Below, in pieces: positions 8,680-17,817 of a stretch of 34,824 bases of DNA (positions within the stretch are counted from its first letter, which is position 1; the number at the start of each line of letters is the position of its first letter). The notes beneath the pieces are model-generated. The model made no database searches and was not told where the DNA came from. It saw nothing but the letters and a program-made list of their open reading frames with translations. Made by a program: the position numbers and the translations under genes. The stretch is from positions 1 to 34,824 of the forward strand of contig CAKNHF010000031.1 of assembly GCA_930972465.1 (NCBI GenBank), in the 5' to 3' direction. Source of the DNA: an uncultured Lachnospiraceae bacterium. Its GTDB lineage: Bacteria > Bacillota > Clostridia > Lachnospirales > Lachnospiraceae.

Positions 8680-9027
8680 ATGATAAAAAGCAAAAAGGAA
8701 CTGAGGGAACTGAGAAACGAGCTGGAACTTCTTACAGATTTTATCAGAAAAATGGAGAGAAGGGAACTTCCGTATTTTTATCGGTACTTTGATACCATGA
8801 AGAATAATATTGAGATTTTTCTCTGCATCGGATGTGATGATATCGATGATATTGTGCTCGTGCTCGAGAGAGACTGGGAGGCATCCCATACGGTGATCCT
8901 GGGTGTCCAGGATTATGACCCTCATGAGAACAATCCGGATATTGATCCTCAGCTTTGCCTCTGCTTTTTCCGTCTGATCCGGAAGGTGGGGGAATACTTT
9001 GACAACAGAACAGAATACTATGCCTGA
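8680..9027 (+). CDS. Small hypothetical protein
   Basis: 115 aa, not recognised. The first 35 residues are Lys/Glu/Leu-rich and probably form a helix or short coiled coil. The middle is rich in Asp and Ile (FLCIGCDDIDDIVLVLE) and the C-terminus is aromatic and acidic. There is no signal peptide or membrane helix, so it is probably cytosolic. ATG 8680 is chosen for GAAAGGAA about 7 nt upstream; the longer in-frame ORF from 8581 has no ribosome site and overlaps the likely promoter region (TATACT at 8628-8633). It lies 31 nt before the Nudix gene and may be cotranscribed with it. Confidence 0.7.
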   Translation: MIKSKKELRELRNELELLTDFIRKMERRELPYFYRYFDTMKNNIEIFLCIGCDDIDDIVLVLERDWEASHTVILGVQDYDPHENNPDIDPQLCLCFFRLIRKVGEYFDNRTEYYA

Positions 9028-9058
9028 AATATCACAAATTGAAAGAGGAGAAAATACT

Positions 9059-9772
9059 ATGCCGTCTTTTTTAAATGATGTGTCTGCCTTTTACGGAACG
9101 GGAGAACGGAACAGGGCAGGACAGACGCTTGAAGAATTTCTTGAATCATACGATCCGTACAAATACAAAAACCCCAGCTGTACCACGGATGCAGTGGTGT
9201 TCTCCGCAAACGGGAAAGTGAATGAGGAACTTACGGGACTTAAGATTCTGCTTGTTAAAAGGAGCAATCACCCGAGTATCGGATTCTGGGCTCTTCCGGG
9301 AGGATTTGTCGAACTGAGGGAGAATCTTGAGGATACGGCGAGAAGAGAACTGGAAGAGGAAACAGGAGTGAAAGGCCTGCCGGTGGAACAGTTCGCGTGC
9401 TTCGGGGATTATGACAGAGACCCGAGAGCCAGAGTGATCACTGCAGCGTATATGTCGCTGGTGGATGAAGGCAGCGTGCGGGTATGTGCCGGAGACGACG
9501 CTGCAGATGCGGCCTGGTTTGAAACAGAGCTGTCAATGTCAGATAATACGGCGGATGAAGAATGGAATGTGACAGAATACCGGCTGCAGATCAGGAATGA
9601 AGAGATTGGTGTTTTCACGGAGGCTTTGGTTGAAAAGCGGGAGAGGAAAGGACTTGTCAGAGAGCGTAAATATATTGTAAGAGAACGGGGGATGATCGCA
9701 GTGGACCATGCGGCGATTATCGTCCAGGCCATGGAAATCCTGAAAAGACGTGTGCGGCACTCCGGAATGTAA
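9059..9772 (+). CDS. Nudix hydrolase
   Basis: 237 aa. The Nudix box is complete at residues 82-104 (G82, E88, R96-E97, E100-E101, G103). Nudix enzymes hydrolyse nucleoside diphosphates linked to another group and need a divalent metal. The stretch FGDYDRDPRARVITAAYM after the box resembles ADP-ribose-type and NrtR-type Nudix proteins. The C-terminal 90 residues could be a winged-helix-like region, as in NrtR, so a regulator of NAD metabolism is possible; this is inference. ATG 9059 is chosen for AGAGGAG 8 nt upstream; a TTG at 8999 overlaps the previous gene. Confidence 0.85.
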   Translation: MPSFLNDVSAFYGTGERNRAGQTLEEFLESYDPYKYKNPSCTTDAVVFSANGKVNEELTGLKILLVKRSNHPSIGFWALPGGFVELRENLEDTARRELEEETGVKGLPVEQFACFGDYDRDPRARVITAAYMSLVDEGSVRVCAGDDAADAAWFETELSMSDNTADEEWNVTEYRLQIRNEEIGVFTEALVEKRERKGLVRERKYIVRERGMIAVDHAAIIVQAMEILKRRVRHSGM

Positions 9773-9796
9773 TGATATCCGGCGTGAATACTGTAC

Positions 9797-9825
9797 TTGT
9801 GGTTGAAGGTGTTTTGTGTTAAGAT
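9797..9825 (+). promoter_or_regulatory. Possible promoter of glnS
   Basis: TTGTGG (9797-9802), 17-nt spacer, TAAGAT (9820-9825), about 39 nt before the glnS start. Moderate matches only. Confidence 0.4.
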
Positions 9826-9863
9826 AATTGGCATGAAATGTTATATCATATGAGGAGGAGAGC

Positions 9864-11534
9864 ATGGAAAACGAGACTGTTTCAAAAAATTTTATAGAAC
9901 AGGAAATAGATAAAGATCTGGCGGAAGGAGTATACGATCACGTCTGCACGCGTTTCCCTCCGGAGCCGAACGGATACCTTCATATCGGACATGCCAAGTC
10001 AATCCTTTTGAATTACGGACTGGCACAGGAGTATGGCGGAACATTCCATATGAGATTTGATGACACGAACCCGACAAAAGAGAAGACGGAGTTTGTTGAC
10101 TCGATTCTGGAAGACATCAGATGGCTGGGCGCTGACTGGAAGGATCATCTCTATTTTGCGTCAGATTACTTTGATCAGATGTATGAGTGTGCTGTAAAGC
10201 TGATCAAAAAGGGAAAGGCTTTCGTCTGCGATCTGTCGCCGGAAGAGATAAGAGAATATCGCGGAACACTGACCGAACCGGGAAAGGACAGCCCTTACAG
10301 GAACAGATCCGTGGAGGAAAATCTCAGGCTGTTTGAAGAGATGAGGGCCGGAAAATACAGAGACGGGGAGAAGGTTCTCCGCGCCAAGATCGATATGGCA
10401 TCACCGAATATCAACATGAGGGACCCGATTATCTATCGTGTGGCGCATATGACGCATCACAATACAGGGGACAAATGGTGTATCTACCCGATGTATGATT
10501 TTGCTCATCCGATTGAAGATGCCATCGAGGGGATCACACACTCTATCTGTACTCTGGAGTTTGAGGACCACAGACCGCTGTACGACTGGGTTGTAAGAGA
10601 ATGTGAATTCCCGAATCCTCCCAGACAGATCGAATTTGCAAAGCTGTATCTGACCAATGTCGTTACAGGGAAGAGATATATCAAGAAACTGGTCGAAGAC
10701 GGAATTGTGGACGGCTGGGATGACCCGCGGCTTGTTTCTATTGCTGCTCTCAGAAGAAGAGGTTTTACTCCGGAGTCCATCAAAATGTTCATTGACATGT
10801 GCGGTGTGTCAAAAAGTCAGAGCTCTGTGGATTATGCTATGCTTGAATACTGTATCCGGGAAGACCTTAAGATGAAGCGTCCGAGAATGATGGCGGTACT
10901 CGATCCGATCAAACTTGTAATTGACAACTATCCTGAGGGCCAGGTGGAATATCTGGATGTTGCGAATAATCTTGAGAATGAGGAGCTCGGTTCCCGAAAG
11001 GTACCGTTCTGCCGTGAACTTTACATTGAGAGAGAAGATTTCATGGAAGAACCTCCCAAGAAATATTTCCGGCTCTTCCCGGGAAATGAAGTCCGGCTGA
11101 TGCACGCTTATTTTGTGAAATGCGAGAGTTTTGTCAAGGATGAAAACGGCAATGTCACGGAGGTGCACTGTACCTATGATCCGGAGACGAAGGCGGGAAG
11201 TGGATTTACAGGAAGAAAAGTGAAGGGAACAATCCACTGGGTTCCTGCGCCTTTTGCGCAGACCGCCGAGGTCAGGCTGTATGAGAATCTGATTGATGAA
11301 GAAAAAGGCGTATACAATAAAGAAGACGGGTCATTAAATCTGAATCCGAATTCTCTGAAGATAATAAAAAATGCATATGTGGAGCCGAGCTTTGAAGGGA
11401 CGGGAGCGTATGACAGTTTCCAGTTTGTGAGAAACGGATATTTCTGCATTGATGCGAAGGATTCGTCGCCGGAACATCTGGTGTTTAACCGTATTGTTTC
11501 GCTTAAGAGTTCCTTCAAGCTTCCGAAAAAGTAA
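9864..11534 (+). CDS. glnS: Glutaminyl-tRNA synthetase
   Basis: Charges tRNA-Gln directly with glutamine. 556 aa, the length of bacterial Gln[17 protein letters not shown] (32-46) contains the class I HIGH motif, typical of GlnRS/GluRS of the eukaryotic-like type. The KMSKS counterpart lies near residue 315 in VSKSQ. The C-terminal anticodon-binding beta-barrels occupy about 335-556. AGGAGGAG sits just before ATG 9864. Many Gram-positives lack GlnRS and use transamidation; its presence is common in Lachnospiraceae. The MocR gene begins 10 nt downstream and is probably cotranscribed. Confidence 0.96.
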   Translation: MENETVSKNFIEQEIDKDLAEGVYDHVCTRFPPEPNGYLHIGHAKSILLNYGLAQEYGGTFHMRFDDTNPTKEKTEFVDSILEDIRWLGADWKDHLYFASDYFDQMYECAVKLIKKGKAFVCDLSPEEIREYRGTLTEPGKDSPYRNRSVEENLRLFEEMRAGKYRDGEKVLRAKIDMASPNINMRDPIIYRVAHMTHHNTGDKWCIYPMYDFAHPIEDAIEGITHSICTLEFEDHRPLYDWVVRECEFPNPPRQIEFAKLYLTNVVTGKRYIKKLVEDGIVDGWDDPRLVSIAALRRRGFTPESIKMFIDMCGVSKSQSSVDYAMLEYCIREDLKMKRPRMMAVLDPIKLVIDNYPEGQVEYLDVANNLENEELGSRKVPFCRELYIEREDFMEEPPKKYFRLFPGNEVRLMHAYFVKCESFVKDENGNVTEVHCTYDPETKAGSGFTGRKVKGTIHWVPAPFAQTAEVRLYENLIDEEKGVYNKEDGSLNLNPNSLKIIKNAYVEPSFEGTGAYDSFQFVRNGYFCIDAKDSSPEHLVFNRIVSLKSSFKLPKK

Positions 11535-11544
11535 CAGCAGACAT

Positions 11545-12957
11545 ATGTATGAACTTACGATTAATCTGCAGCCTGGGACAAAGGTCCCTCTGTACGAGCA
11601 GATTTATAATTATATCAAGCAGGATATTCAGGCAGGGCGTATGAAAAGCGGAGAACGGCTTCCGTCTACGAGAGCGCTCTGCCGGCACCTTGAAGTGAGC
11701 AGAAGCACAGTGGAACTGGCCTATGAACAGCTTCTGTCGGAAGGATATGTGGAAGCGGAGCCGTGCAGAGGATATTTTGTGGCTCAGATTGAAGGCCTGT
11801 ATCAGTTTGACAGAAAAGAAAACTGCAGAAAGCCTGAGAATGTCCGCCGGGAAAAAAAATACCGATATGATTTTTCACCGTTTGGTGTGGATTTGAAGAG
11901 TTTTCCGTACAATGCATGGCGCAGGCTTTCCAGAGAATGTCTTACGGATGACAGGACGGAGCTGTTCCGGCTTGGCGATCCCCAGGGAGAGTACGGGCTG
12001 CGCAGCGCCATCTGCAGCTACCTGCATCAGGCAAGGGGCGTCAACTGCAGACCGGATCAGGTGATTGTCGGCGCGGGAAGCGACTATCTGCGTATGCTCC
12101 TTATCATGATTATCGGCAACCATCACCGGGTTGCGCTTGAGAATCCCACATACCGTCAGGCATACCTTATGTTTGAGAATCTGGAATGTGAAGTATGCAC
12201 AGTAGATATGGACAGCCGGGGAATGAGTGTGGAGAAACTCAGAGAATCAAGGTCTGACATTGCGTTTGTTATGCCCTCCCATCAATATCCTCTCGGAATT
12301 GTGATGCCGATCAGGAGGCGGATGGAACTTCTGAAATGGGCGGATGAAGCGCCGGGAAGATACATCATTGAGGATGATTATGACAGCGAGTTCCGTTATA
12401 AGGGCAAACCCATCCCCGCACTGCAGGGATATGATACGCATGGAAAGGTGATCTACATGGGAACCTTTTCAAAATCCATTGCGCCTGCGATCCGTATGAG
12501 TTATATGGTACTTCCGGATTCTGTGCTGGAGAAATACAGAGAACGATGCGGTTTTATCAGTTCCACGGTCTCCAGAGTAGATCAGCTGATACTTCAGAAA
12601 TTTATTGAAGAAGGCTACTATGAACGTCATCTTAATAAAACCAGGGCGCTTTATAAAAGCCGGCACGATACACTGCTGGGATGCCTTAAGGAGATCAGAG
12701 GAGATTTTGAAATATCCGGAGAGAATGCAGGAGTGCATCTGCTTCTGAGATTTTATGGAGGGTATTCCGAGGAAGAACTGATACGCAGGGCGGCCGGGAA
12801 GGATGTAAAAGTATACGGACTTTCCGGTTATTATGTAGGAGAACAGAAGATGCCGGAAAAGGACGGTGCGGTGATACTTCTGGGATATGCGAATATGAGT
12901 GAGGACAGGATCCGTGAGGCGGCGGCTCTTCTGGAAGAGGCGTGGCGGAACAAATAA
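11545..12957 (+). CDS. MocR/PdxR-type transcriptional regulator (GntR winged helix fused to aminotransferase fold)
   Basis: 470 aa. Residues about 12-80 form a GntR winged helix-turn-helix (PLYEQIYNYIKQDIQAGRMK, then LPSTRALCRHLEVSRSTV). Residues about 105-470 form a fold-type I aminotransferase domain with the PLP lysine K310 in GTFSKS and the EDDYDSE motif at 276-282. PdxR-type members activate PLP synthesis genes in response to vitamin B6; others control GABA, taurine or peptidoglycan genes. No pdxST lies nearby, so the target is unknown. The start is ATG 11545; the ribosome site is weak, consistent with coupling to glnS. A strong hairpin terminator follows. Confidence 0.88.
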   Translation: MYELTINLQPGTKVPLYEQIYNYIKQDIQAGRMKSGERLPSTRALCRHLEVSRSTVELAYEQLLSEGYVEAEPCRGYFVAQIEGLYQFDRKENCRKPENVRREKKYRYDFSPFGVDLKSFPYNAWRRLSRECLTDDRTELFRLGDPQGEYGLRSAICSYLHQARGVNCRPDQVIVGAGSDYLRMLLIMIIGNHHRVALENPTYRQAYLMFENLECEVCTVDMDSRGMSVEKLRESRSDIAFVMPSHQYPLGIVMPIRRRMELLKWADEAPGRYIIEDDYDSEFRYKGKPIPALQGYDTHGKVIYMGTFSKSIAPAIRMSYMVLPDSVLEKYRERCGFISSTVSRVDQLILQKFIEEGYYERHLNKTRALYKSRHDTLLGCLKEIRGDFEISGENAGVHLLLRFYGGYSEEELIRRAAGKDVKVYGLSGYYVGEQKMPEKDGAVILLGYANMSEDRIREAAALLEEAWRNK

Positions 12958-12970
12958 TATGTAATAGAAA

Positions 12971-13000
12971 GCGGGAGATGCACAGGCATCTCCCGCTGTT
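12971..13000. terminator. Bidirectional hairpin terminator
   Basis: Perfect 11-bp stem GCGGGAGATGC (12971-12981) / GCATCTCCCGC (12986-12996), loop ACAG, followed by TGTTTTGCTT on the plus strand and TTTCTATTAC on the minus strand. It separates the converging MocR gene and the small membrane protein gene. Confidence 0.8.
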
Positions 13001-13015
13001 TTGCTTATACAGATC

Positions 13016-13285
13016 TTATTCCTCTTCCTCCGCTGTTTTTCCCGCGGAAGCTGCGTCCTCTTCTTCTGCGGAAGCTGCAGTCTCTCCGTCCCTGTGGAGC
13101 GAAACATATCCTCTCTCGGAAGCGGGCTTCAGATCCATGTCAAGATCGAAATCTTCCTCTTCAGTAAGGCTGCCGGCGTTTTCTCCGGATTCTTCGGAAC
13201 CGCTCTTGCAGAAATATGCGATCACAAGCCCGATCGCAGCACCGGCCGAAGCAAGGAAAAAGAACCATTTCAGGAATTTTTTCAC
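13016..13285 (-). CDS. Small single-pass membrane protein with acidic tail
   Basis: 89 aa, not recognised. It has one membrane helix (about residues 5-25: WFFFLASAGAAIGLVIAYF), then a Ser/Glu/Asp-rich tail ending in four Glu residues. The layout resembles YtxH-like short proteins but there is no clear match. GTG 13285 is preferred: AAGGAG (minus strand, 13300-13295) lies 9 nt upstream. The in-frame TTG at 13291 would be only 3 nt away. It is divergent from purA, each with its own promoter in the 250-nt gap. Confidence 0.75.
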   Translation of the reverse strand: MKKFLKWFFFLASAGAAIGLVIAYFCKSGSEESGENAGSLTEEEDFDLDMDLKPASERGYVSLHRDGETAASAEEEDAASAGKTAEEEE

Positions 13286-13357
13286 TATCAATGTCTCCTT
13301 TCTGTAAGTTGATATTTCCCCCGATATAGAAAAGAGGATCTCTTTAACATGTTTCCT

Positions 13358-13386
13358 ATTGTAATACTTTTTTCTTTCAAATACAA
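13358..13386 (-). promoter_or_regulatory. Promoter of the small membrane protein gene
   Basis: Minus strand TTGTAT (13386-13381), 17-nt spacer, TACAAT (13363-13358); about 73 nt upstream of the GTG start. Confidence 0.6.
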
Positions 13387-13415
13387 TACCTGAACAGAAG
13401 ACATGAAAATAATAT

Positions 13416-13444
13416 TTTACATAACCGGCAAATTATAGTATAAT
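13416..13444 (+). promoter_or_regulatory. Promoter of purA
   Basis: TTTACA (13416-13421), 17-nt spacer, TATAAT (13439-13444). This leaves a transcribed leader of about 80 nt before purA. No known purine riboswitch core was recognised in that leader. Confidence 0.8.
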
Positions 13445-13533
13445 GCAATCGGCGGCTGTTTATACGGCGCATTCTGCGTCCGGGAATATCCGTCCGTAAA
13501 TATTTTGAAGCACGATACGCAGGAGGGTTTGAA

Positions 13534-14814
13534 ATGGTAAAAGCAGTAGTAGGTGCAAACTGGGGCGATGAGGGAAAAGGCAAGATTACAGATATGCTGG
13601 CAAAGGAATCTGACATCATCGTCCGCTTTCAGGGTGGTGCAAACGCAGGTCACACAATCGTGAACGATTATGGAAAATTTGCGCTTCATACACTGCCGTC
13701 CGGAGTATTTTACAGCCATACGACGAGCATTATAGGAAACGGGGTAGCGCTGGATATTCCGGTCCTTTTCAAGGAAATACAGTCTATTGTTGACCGGGGA
13801 GTTCCGAAGCCGAAGATTCTTGTATCAAACAGAGCCCAGATCGTGATGTCTTATCACAAGAATTTTGACGCTTATGAGGAGGAAAGACTCGGAGGAAAAT
13901 CTTTCGGATCAACGAAGTCGGGTATTGCTCCGTTCTATTCAGATAAATATGCAAAGATCGGTTTTCAGGTGAGCGAGCTTTTTGATGACGATCTTCTGAA
14001 AGAGAAAGTTGTGCGGGTTGCTGAGCAGAAGAATGTTCTCCTTGAGCATCTTTATCACAAACCGCTGATCGATCCGGATGAATTATACAGAGAACTCCAG
14101 GAATATAAAGAGATGATCGAGCCTTATGTGTGCGATGTATCGCTTTTCCTTCACAATGCTCTGAAAGAAGGCAAAAATATTCTTCTTGAGGGGCAGCTCG
14201 GTTCCCTCAAGGATCCGGACCACGGCATCTATCCGATGGTTACATCTTCTTCCACTCTGGCGGCTTACGGCGCTATTGGAGCGGGAATCCCGCCTTATGA
14301 GATCAGACAGATCATCACAGTCTGCAAGGCTTATTCAAGTGCGGTCGGAGCAGGTGCGTTTGTAAGTGAGATCTTCGGAGAGGAAGCGGATGAGCTGAGA
14401 AAACGCGGCGGTGACGGCGGAGAATTCGGCGCGACAACGGGACGTCCGAGAAGAATGGGATGGTTTGACTGTGTCGCATCGAAATATGGATGCCGTATGC
14501 AGGGAACGACAGACGTCGCTTTCACTGTCCTTGACGTTCTGGGATACCTTGACGAGATTCCTGTATGCGTGGGATATGAGATCAACGGAGAGGTGACGAC
14601 AGAATTTCCGGTGACTCCTCTCCTCGAAAAGGCGAAACCGGTGTTAAAGATTCTGCCGGGATGGAAAACTGATATCCGTGGAATCAGAAATTATGATGAT
14701 CTTCCGGAGAACTGCCGGAAATACATTGAATTCATTGAGGAGCAGATCGGCTATCCGATCACAATGATCAGCAACGGACCGGGAAGAGATGACATTATCT
14801 ACCGCAACCGTTAA
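13534..14814 (+). CDS. purA: Adenylosuccinate synthetase
   Basis: Joins IMP and aspartate with GTP to give adenylosuccinate on the route to AMP. 426 aa, the normal length. The GTP loop and catalytic motif GANWGDEGKGKI (7-18) and the GGANAGHTIVN motif (34-44, H40) are intact. GSTKSGIAP and the C-terminal GPGRD motif also fit. AGGAGG lies 8 nt before ATG 13534. It forms a single-gene transcript from its own promoter and ends before a large hairpin. Confidence 0.97.
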   Translation: MVKAVVGANWGDEGKGKITDMLAKESDIIVRFQGGANAGHTIVNDYGKFALHTLPSGVFYSHTTSIIGNGVALDIPVLFKEIQSIVDRGVPKPKILVSNRAQIVMSYHKNFDAYEEERLGGKSFGSTKSGIAPFYSDKYAKIGFQVSELFDDDLLKEKVVRVAEQKNVLLEHLYHKPLIDPDELYRELQEYKEMIEPYVCDVSLFLHNALKEGKNILLEGQLGSLKDPDHGIYPMVTSSSTLAAYGAIGAGIPPYEIRQIITVCKAYSSAVGAGAFVSEIFGEEADELRKRGGDGGEFGATTGRPRRMGWFDCVASKYGCRMQGTTDVAFTVLDVLGYLDEIPVCVGYEINGEVTTEFPVTPLLEKAKPVLKILPGWKTDIRGIRNYDDLPENCRKYIEFIEEQIGYPITMISNGPGRDDIIYRNR

Positions 14815-14852
14815 GAAAAGCAGTCAGAACTGAAATAAGCAGTTATACGTGC

Positions 14853-14891
14853 CGCAGGGCCGGTTCCCGTGAGAAGGGAACCGGCCCTGCG
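14853..14891 (+). repeat. Perfect 16-bp inverted repeat after purA
   Basis: CGCAGGGCCGGTTCCC (14853-14868), 7-nt loop GTGAGAA, and its exact complement (14876-14891). It is GC-rich and very stable but has no T tract, so it is not a standard Rho-independent terminator. It may stabilise the purA mRNA 3' end or act as a pause site. The 14815-15085 gap holds no other clear gene. Confidence 0.85.
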
Positions 14892-15085
14892 CGCCTGTAT
14901 CGGGGAAAATACGCCGGGTTTTGCCTGCATGTTCTGATATGATATATTTCTGACGCAGATTTTATAAAATCCAAACAAAGATTTCACATTTGAGGAATAT
15001 AATAAAAAATAAAAAAGAACGGACATATTTTCAGATTGCGGTGAATATAATATAAAGCTGGGATTTGAAGAAAAGGAGGTATTTT

Positions 15086-15244
15086 ATGCGTCAGAACAGC
15101 AACGGTAAAACCAGAGACATAATATCGATGGAAGAATACCTGAAAAAGAGACAAGCGATAAAAAGGAAAGAAAATGCCGGCAGAGCGGATCTGAATACAG
15201 GACTCATGACCGCTCTGAAACTGGCGGAGCTGCTATATGTCTGA
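15086..15244 (+). CDS. Small basic protein, 52 aa
   Basis: Not recognised. AAAGGAGGT (15072-15080), a near-perfect ribosome binding site, lies 5 nt before ATG 15086 and makes translation likely. The product is rich in Lys, Arg, Glu and Leu with a probable amphipathic helix (SMEEYLKKRQAIKRKE) and a Leu-rich end. No membrane helix is seen. Its stop abuts the stop of the minus-strand gene that follows (15245), so the two genes are tail-to-tail without spacing. Confidence 0.65.
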   Translation: MRQNSNGKTRDIISMEEYLKKRQAIKRKENAGRADLNTGLMTALKLAELLYV

Positions 15245-15454
15245 TTATTCGTCGCCATCGTTCCGGTTTAAAAGGCGGGCAACGAGAATAAAGGCATAGA
15301 GCAGAACAGGCACCAGTATTGTGGCTGCCACAGCGGCTTTCAGAAGACCCGATGCTGCGGGGGAGTCCATGAGGGCGAACACAAGCGTTGCGGCGTATAG
15401 ACAGACAAGAAGTATTGCTCCGGTAAGGGCGAGAATGCGTTTTGCTTTTTTCAT
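15245..15454 (-). CDS. Small two-helix membrane protein
   Basis: 69 aa, not recognised. Two hydrophobic segments (about 7-27 and 36-58) are joined by a short polar loop; the N-terminus is basic (MKKAKR) and the C-terminus ends NRNDGDE. ATG 15454 is preferred: AAAGGAG lies about 6 nt upstream on the minus strand. An in-frame ATG at 15475 has no such site. Confidence 0.7.
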   Translation of the reverse strand: MKKAKRILALTGAILLVCLYAATLVFALMDSPAASGLLKAAVAATILVPVLLYAFILVARLLNRNDGDE

Positions 15455-15513
15455 AATAGCTCCTTTCTCATGCACTGCTGCTTTTCTACAGATCAGTATA
15501 CCGAAAATAACAG

Positions 15514-15542
15514 TTTACGGCAATCATATTTTGTTATATAAT
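15514..15542 (+). promoter_or_regulatory. Promoter of the SEC-C protein gene
   Basis: TTTACG (15514-15519), 17-nt spacer, TATAAT (15537-15542), 46 nt upstream of the start codon. Confidence 0.75.
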
Positions 15543-15588
15543 AAATTGGCGATTGAAACAACATTTTTAGACAAAGGAGCAGTATACA

Positions 15589-16104
15589 ATGAGTGAAAAA
15601 TGTCTGTTGGACCAGTGGAGAGACAGGGCATATGACAGAAGTCTGTCCAAAGACCAGCTGGAAAAATTCTGGGGAACATATTTTAATATCGAGAAAGGGA
15701 TCTATGAGCAGCTTCTGGAGGATCCGGATGTTGAAGTGAAGGGAACAGTGAAGGAACTGGCTCAGAAATATGGACAGGATGTCATGACCATGGTCGGATT
15801 TCTCGACGGGATCAATGACAGCCTTAAAGTGCCTAATCCCATCGAGACGATGACGGAGGATACGGAAGTTAATCTGATCTTCGATAAAGAGAAACTCTAT
15901 AAGAATATGGTAGACGCGAGGGCCGACTGGCTCTATGAGCTTCCCCAGTGGGAGAAGATCTTTGACGAAGAGACAAGAAAGCGTCTGTATCTTGAGCAGA
16001 AACAGTCCGGAACAATCCGTAAAGGCAAGAAAATCGGAAGAAATGATCCGTGTCCGTGCGGAAGCGGGAAAAAGTACAAAAAGTGCTGTGGAAGAAATGT
16101 ATAA
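15589..16104 (+). CDS. SEC-C motif protein
   Basis: 171 aa. The body (1-145) is helical and acidic and not assigned to a function. The C-terminus carries a textbook SEC-C zinc motif, [19 protein letters not shown], with Cys-x-Cys and Cys-Cys ligands. The same motif ends SecA, where zinc helps SecB binding; stand-alone SEC-C proteins are common in Clostridia and mostly uncharacterised. AAAGGAGC precedes ATG 15589. The DUF218 gene starts directly after its stop, suggesting cotranscription. Confidence 0.85.
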   Translation: MSEKCLLDQWRDRAYDRSLSKDQLEKFWGTYFNIEKGIYEQLLEDPDVEVKGTVKELAQKYGQDVMTMVGFLDGINDSLKVPNPIETMTEDTEVNLIFDKEKLYKNMVDARADWLYELPQWEKIFDEETRKRLYLEQKQSGTIRKGKKIGRNDPCPCGSGKKYKKCCGRNV

Positions 16105-16830
16105 ATGAAGTATTATTTTCTTATCGTCGGAGTTTTATGTGTCCTGTATTATCTGCTGCTCGCGTGGTATTCGCGGCGGCTGTCTTCAACATTTGCAGGT
16201 TTCTGGCTGATAACAGGCGGCGTACATCTGATTCTCGGATGTGCGCCGTTTCCTGTTTCGGCGTATCGGATCCTAAAATACGCGGCAGCGGCTGTCTGGA
16301 TTGTGTTTGCGGCGGTTCAGCTGCGGATTCTTGCGGCCATGATACCGGATAAAAGCTGCGAAGCAGACTGCATTATTGTTCTGGGAGCGCAGGTCAGGGG
16401 ACGCAGGATCACAAATTCTCTGAAAAGACGGCTGGACGCCGCGCTTGAGTATCTTGGAGAGCATCCACATGCGCGGGTGATCGTATCCGGCGGTCAGGGA
16501 AAAGGAGAGGATATCCCGGAGGCGGAGGCGATGGCAGAATACCTGATCTCAAATGGCGTGGATCCGTGCAGGATTATCCGTGAGGATCAGTCCACCTCCA
16601 CGCGAGAAAACTTCCGCTTCAGCAGGAAGTTCCTCGATGCGGAAAATGCAGTGACCGGGATTGTGACCAATGATTTCCATATCTGCCGGGCAGAGATGAT
16701 TGCCAGAAGAGAAGGCTACCGAAGAATCATAAGGATTCCGGCGTCGTCGAATCCGGTATTTCAGCTCAATTATCTGGTGCGTGAATTTTTTGCGATTGTC
16801 GCAATGCTGGTACGGGGACGCGGAAAATGA
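16105..16830 (+). CDS. DUF218 (YdcF/SanA/ElyC-like) membrane protein
   Basis: 241 aa. Residues 1-80 contain three to four hydrophobic segments. Residues about 85-235 are a DUF218 domain: CIIVLGAQVRGRR, SGGQGKGEDIPEAEAM, STSTREN and VTNDFHICRAE are the conserved blocks. ElyC and SanA of this family affect cell-envelope integrity in enterobacteria; the biochemical activity is not settled. The start abuts the SEC-C stop, with no good ribosome site, which suggests translational coupling. Confidence 0.85.
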   Translation: MKYYFLIVGVLCVLYYLLLAWYSRRLSSTFAGFWLITGGVHLILGCAPFPVSAYRILKYAAAAVWIVFAAVQLRILAAMIPDKSCEADCIIVLGAQVRGRRITNSLKRRLDAALEYLGEHPHARVIVSGGQGKGEDIPEAEAMAEYLISNGVDPCRIIREDQSTSTRENFRFSRKFLDAENAVTGIVTNDFHICRAEMIARREGYRRIIRIPASSNPVFQLNYLVREFFAIVAMLVRGRGK

Positions 16831-16890
16831 CAGCAAAGGGTTACCATGTCAGAAAGATATAGAAGAAAGAGCCTGTGAAAGGAGAAGGAA

Positions 16891-17751
16891 ATGGGAAAAG
16901 AAGAGTTTACTTTGTCAAACGGGATAAAGATCCCGGCGGCAGCGTTTGGAACCTATAAGGCGGCGGACGGAAAAAGCGCCGAAGTGATAGGCATGGCGAT
17001 CCGGGCTGGATACCGGTATTTTGACACGGCTTCTTTCTATGGAACAGAAGAATATCTCGCGCAGGCGATCGAAGAGAGCGGCATTCCCCGGAACAGTTTT
17101 TTCATCACATCAAAGCTCTGGAAGGAAGAAATGGGATATGAGAATGCAAAGGCTGCTTTTCAGCGTTCCCTTGAGCGACTGAAGACAGATTATCTTGATA
17201 TGTACCTGATCCACTGGCCTCTGCCGGATCCGGCATACAGTAACTGGAAAGAACTTGATGCAGAGACATGGAGGGCGTTGGAGGAACTTTACCGGGCTGG
17301 AAAAGTCCGCGCCATCGGACTGAGTAATTTCCTGCCCCATCACGTCGACAATATCCTTGCGAACTGCGAAGTGCCGCCTACGGTGGATCAGATTGAATAC
17401 CACCCCGGATACAGCCAGGAAGCTGCGGTGAGATACTGCCGGGATAAAGGAATACTGGTTCAGGCATGGAGCCCTCTTGGACGAACGAGGGTGCTGCAGG
17501 ATCCGCTGATCCTTTCCATGGCGGAGAAATACGGGGTTACTCCGGCAAAGATCTGTCTTGCCTTTGCCGTGCAGAGAGGAGTGCAGCCCCTTCCGAAAGC
17601 GTCTTCACCGGAAAGAATGAAAGAGAATCTGGACCTGTTTTCTTTTGAACTGGAACAGGAGGATATCTGGCGTCTTGCCACGATGCCCCAGACCGGGTGG
17701 TCGGGAGAACATCCGGACCGGGTGCGGGTCAGATATGAGGATATGAAATAA
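16891..17751 (+). CDS. Aldo/keto reductase
   Basis: 286 aa (beta/alpha)8 barrel, NADPH-dependent reductase of carbonyl compounds. The catalytic tetrad can be seen: Asp and Tyr in FDTASFYGTE, Lys in ITSKLW, and His in YLIHWPLP. The cofactor loop near the C-terminus (PKASSPERMKENL) fits the family. It is close to the 2,5-diketo-gluconate reductase/YvgN type; the physiological substrate is not known. GAAAGGAGAAGG lies just before ATG 16891. Confidence 0.92.
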   Translation: MGKEEFTLSNGIKIPAAAFGTYKAADGKSAEVIGMAIRAGYRYFDTASFYGTEEYLAQAIEESGIPRNSFFITSKLWKEEMGYENAKAAFQRSLERLKTDYLDMYLIHWPLPDPAYSNWKELDAETWRALEELYRAGKVRAIGLSNFLPHHVDNILANCEVPPTVDQIEYHPGYSQEAAVRYCRDKGILVQAWSPLGRTRVLQDPLILSMAEKYGVTPAKICLAFAVQRGVQPLPKASSPERMKENLDLFSFELEQEDIWRLATMPQTGWSGEHPDRVRVRYEDMK

Positions 17752-17817
17752 AAAAGAATAGGATTCGCGCAGACCGGGCATAATGATACTGATTCTGTAA
17801 AAAGAGGAGGTAACATC

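Noticed and set aside
13289-13291. TTG start for the small membrane protein
   Set aside because: Only 3 nt from the ribosome site; the GTG at 13285 has a 9-nt spacing.
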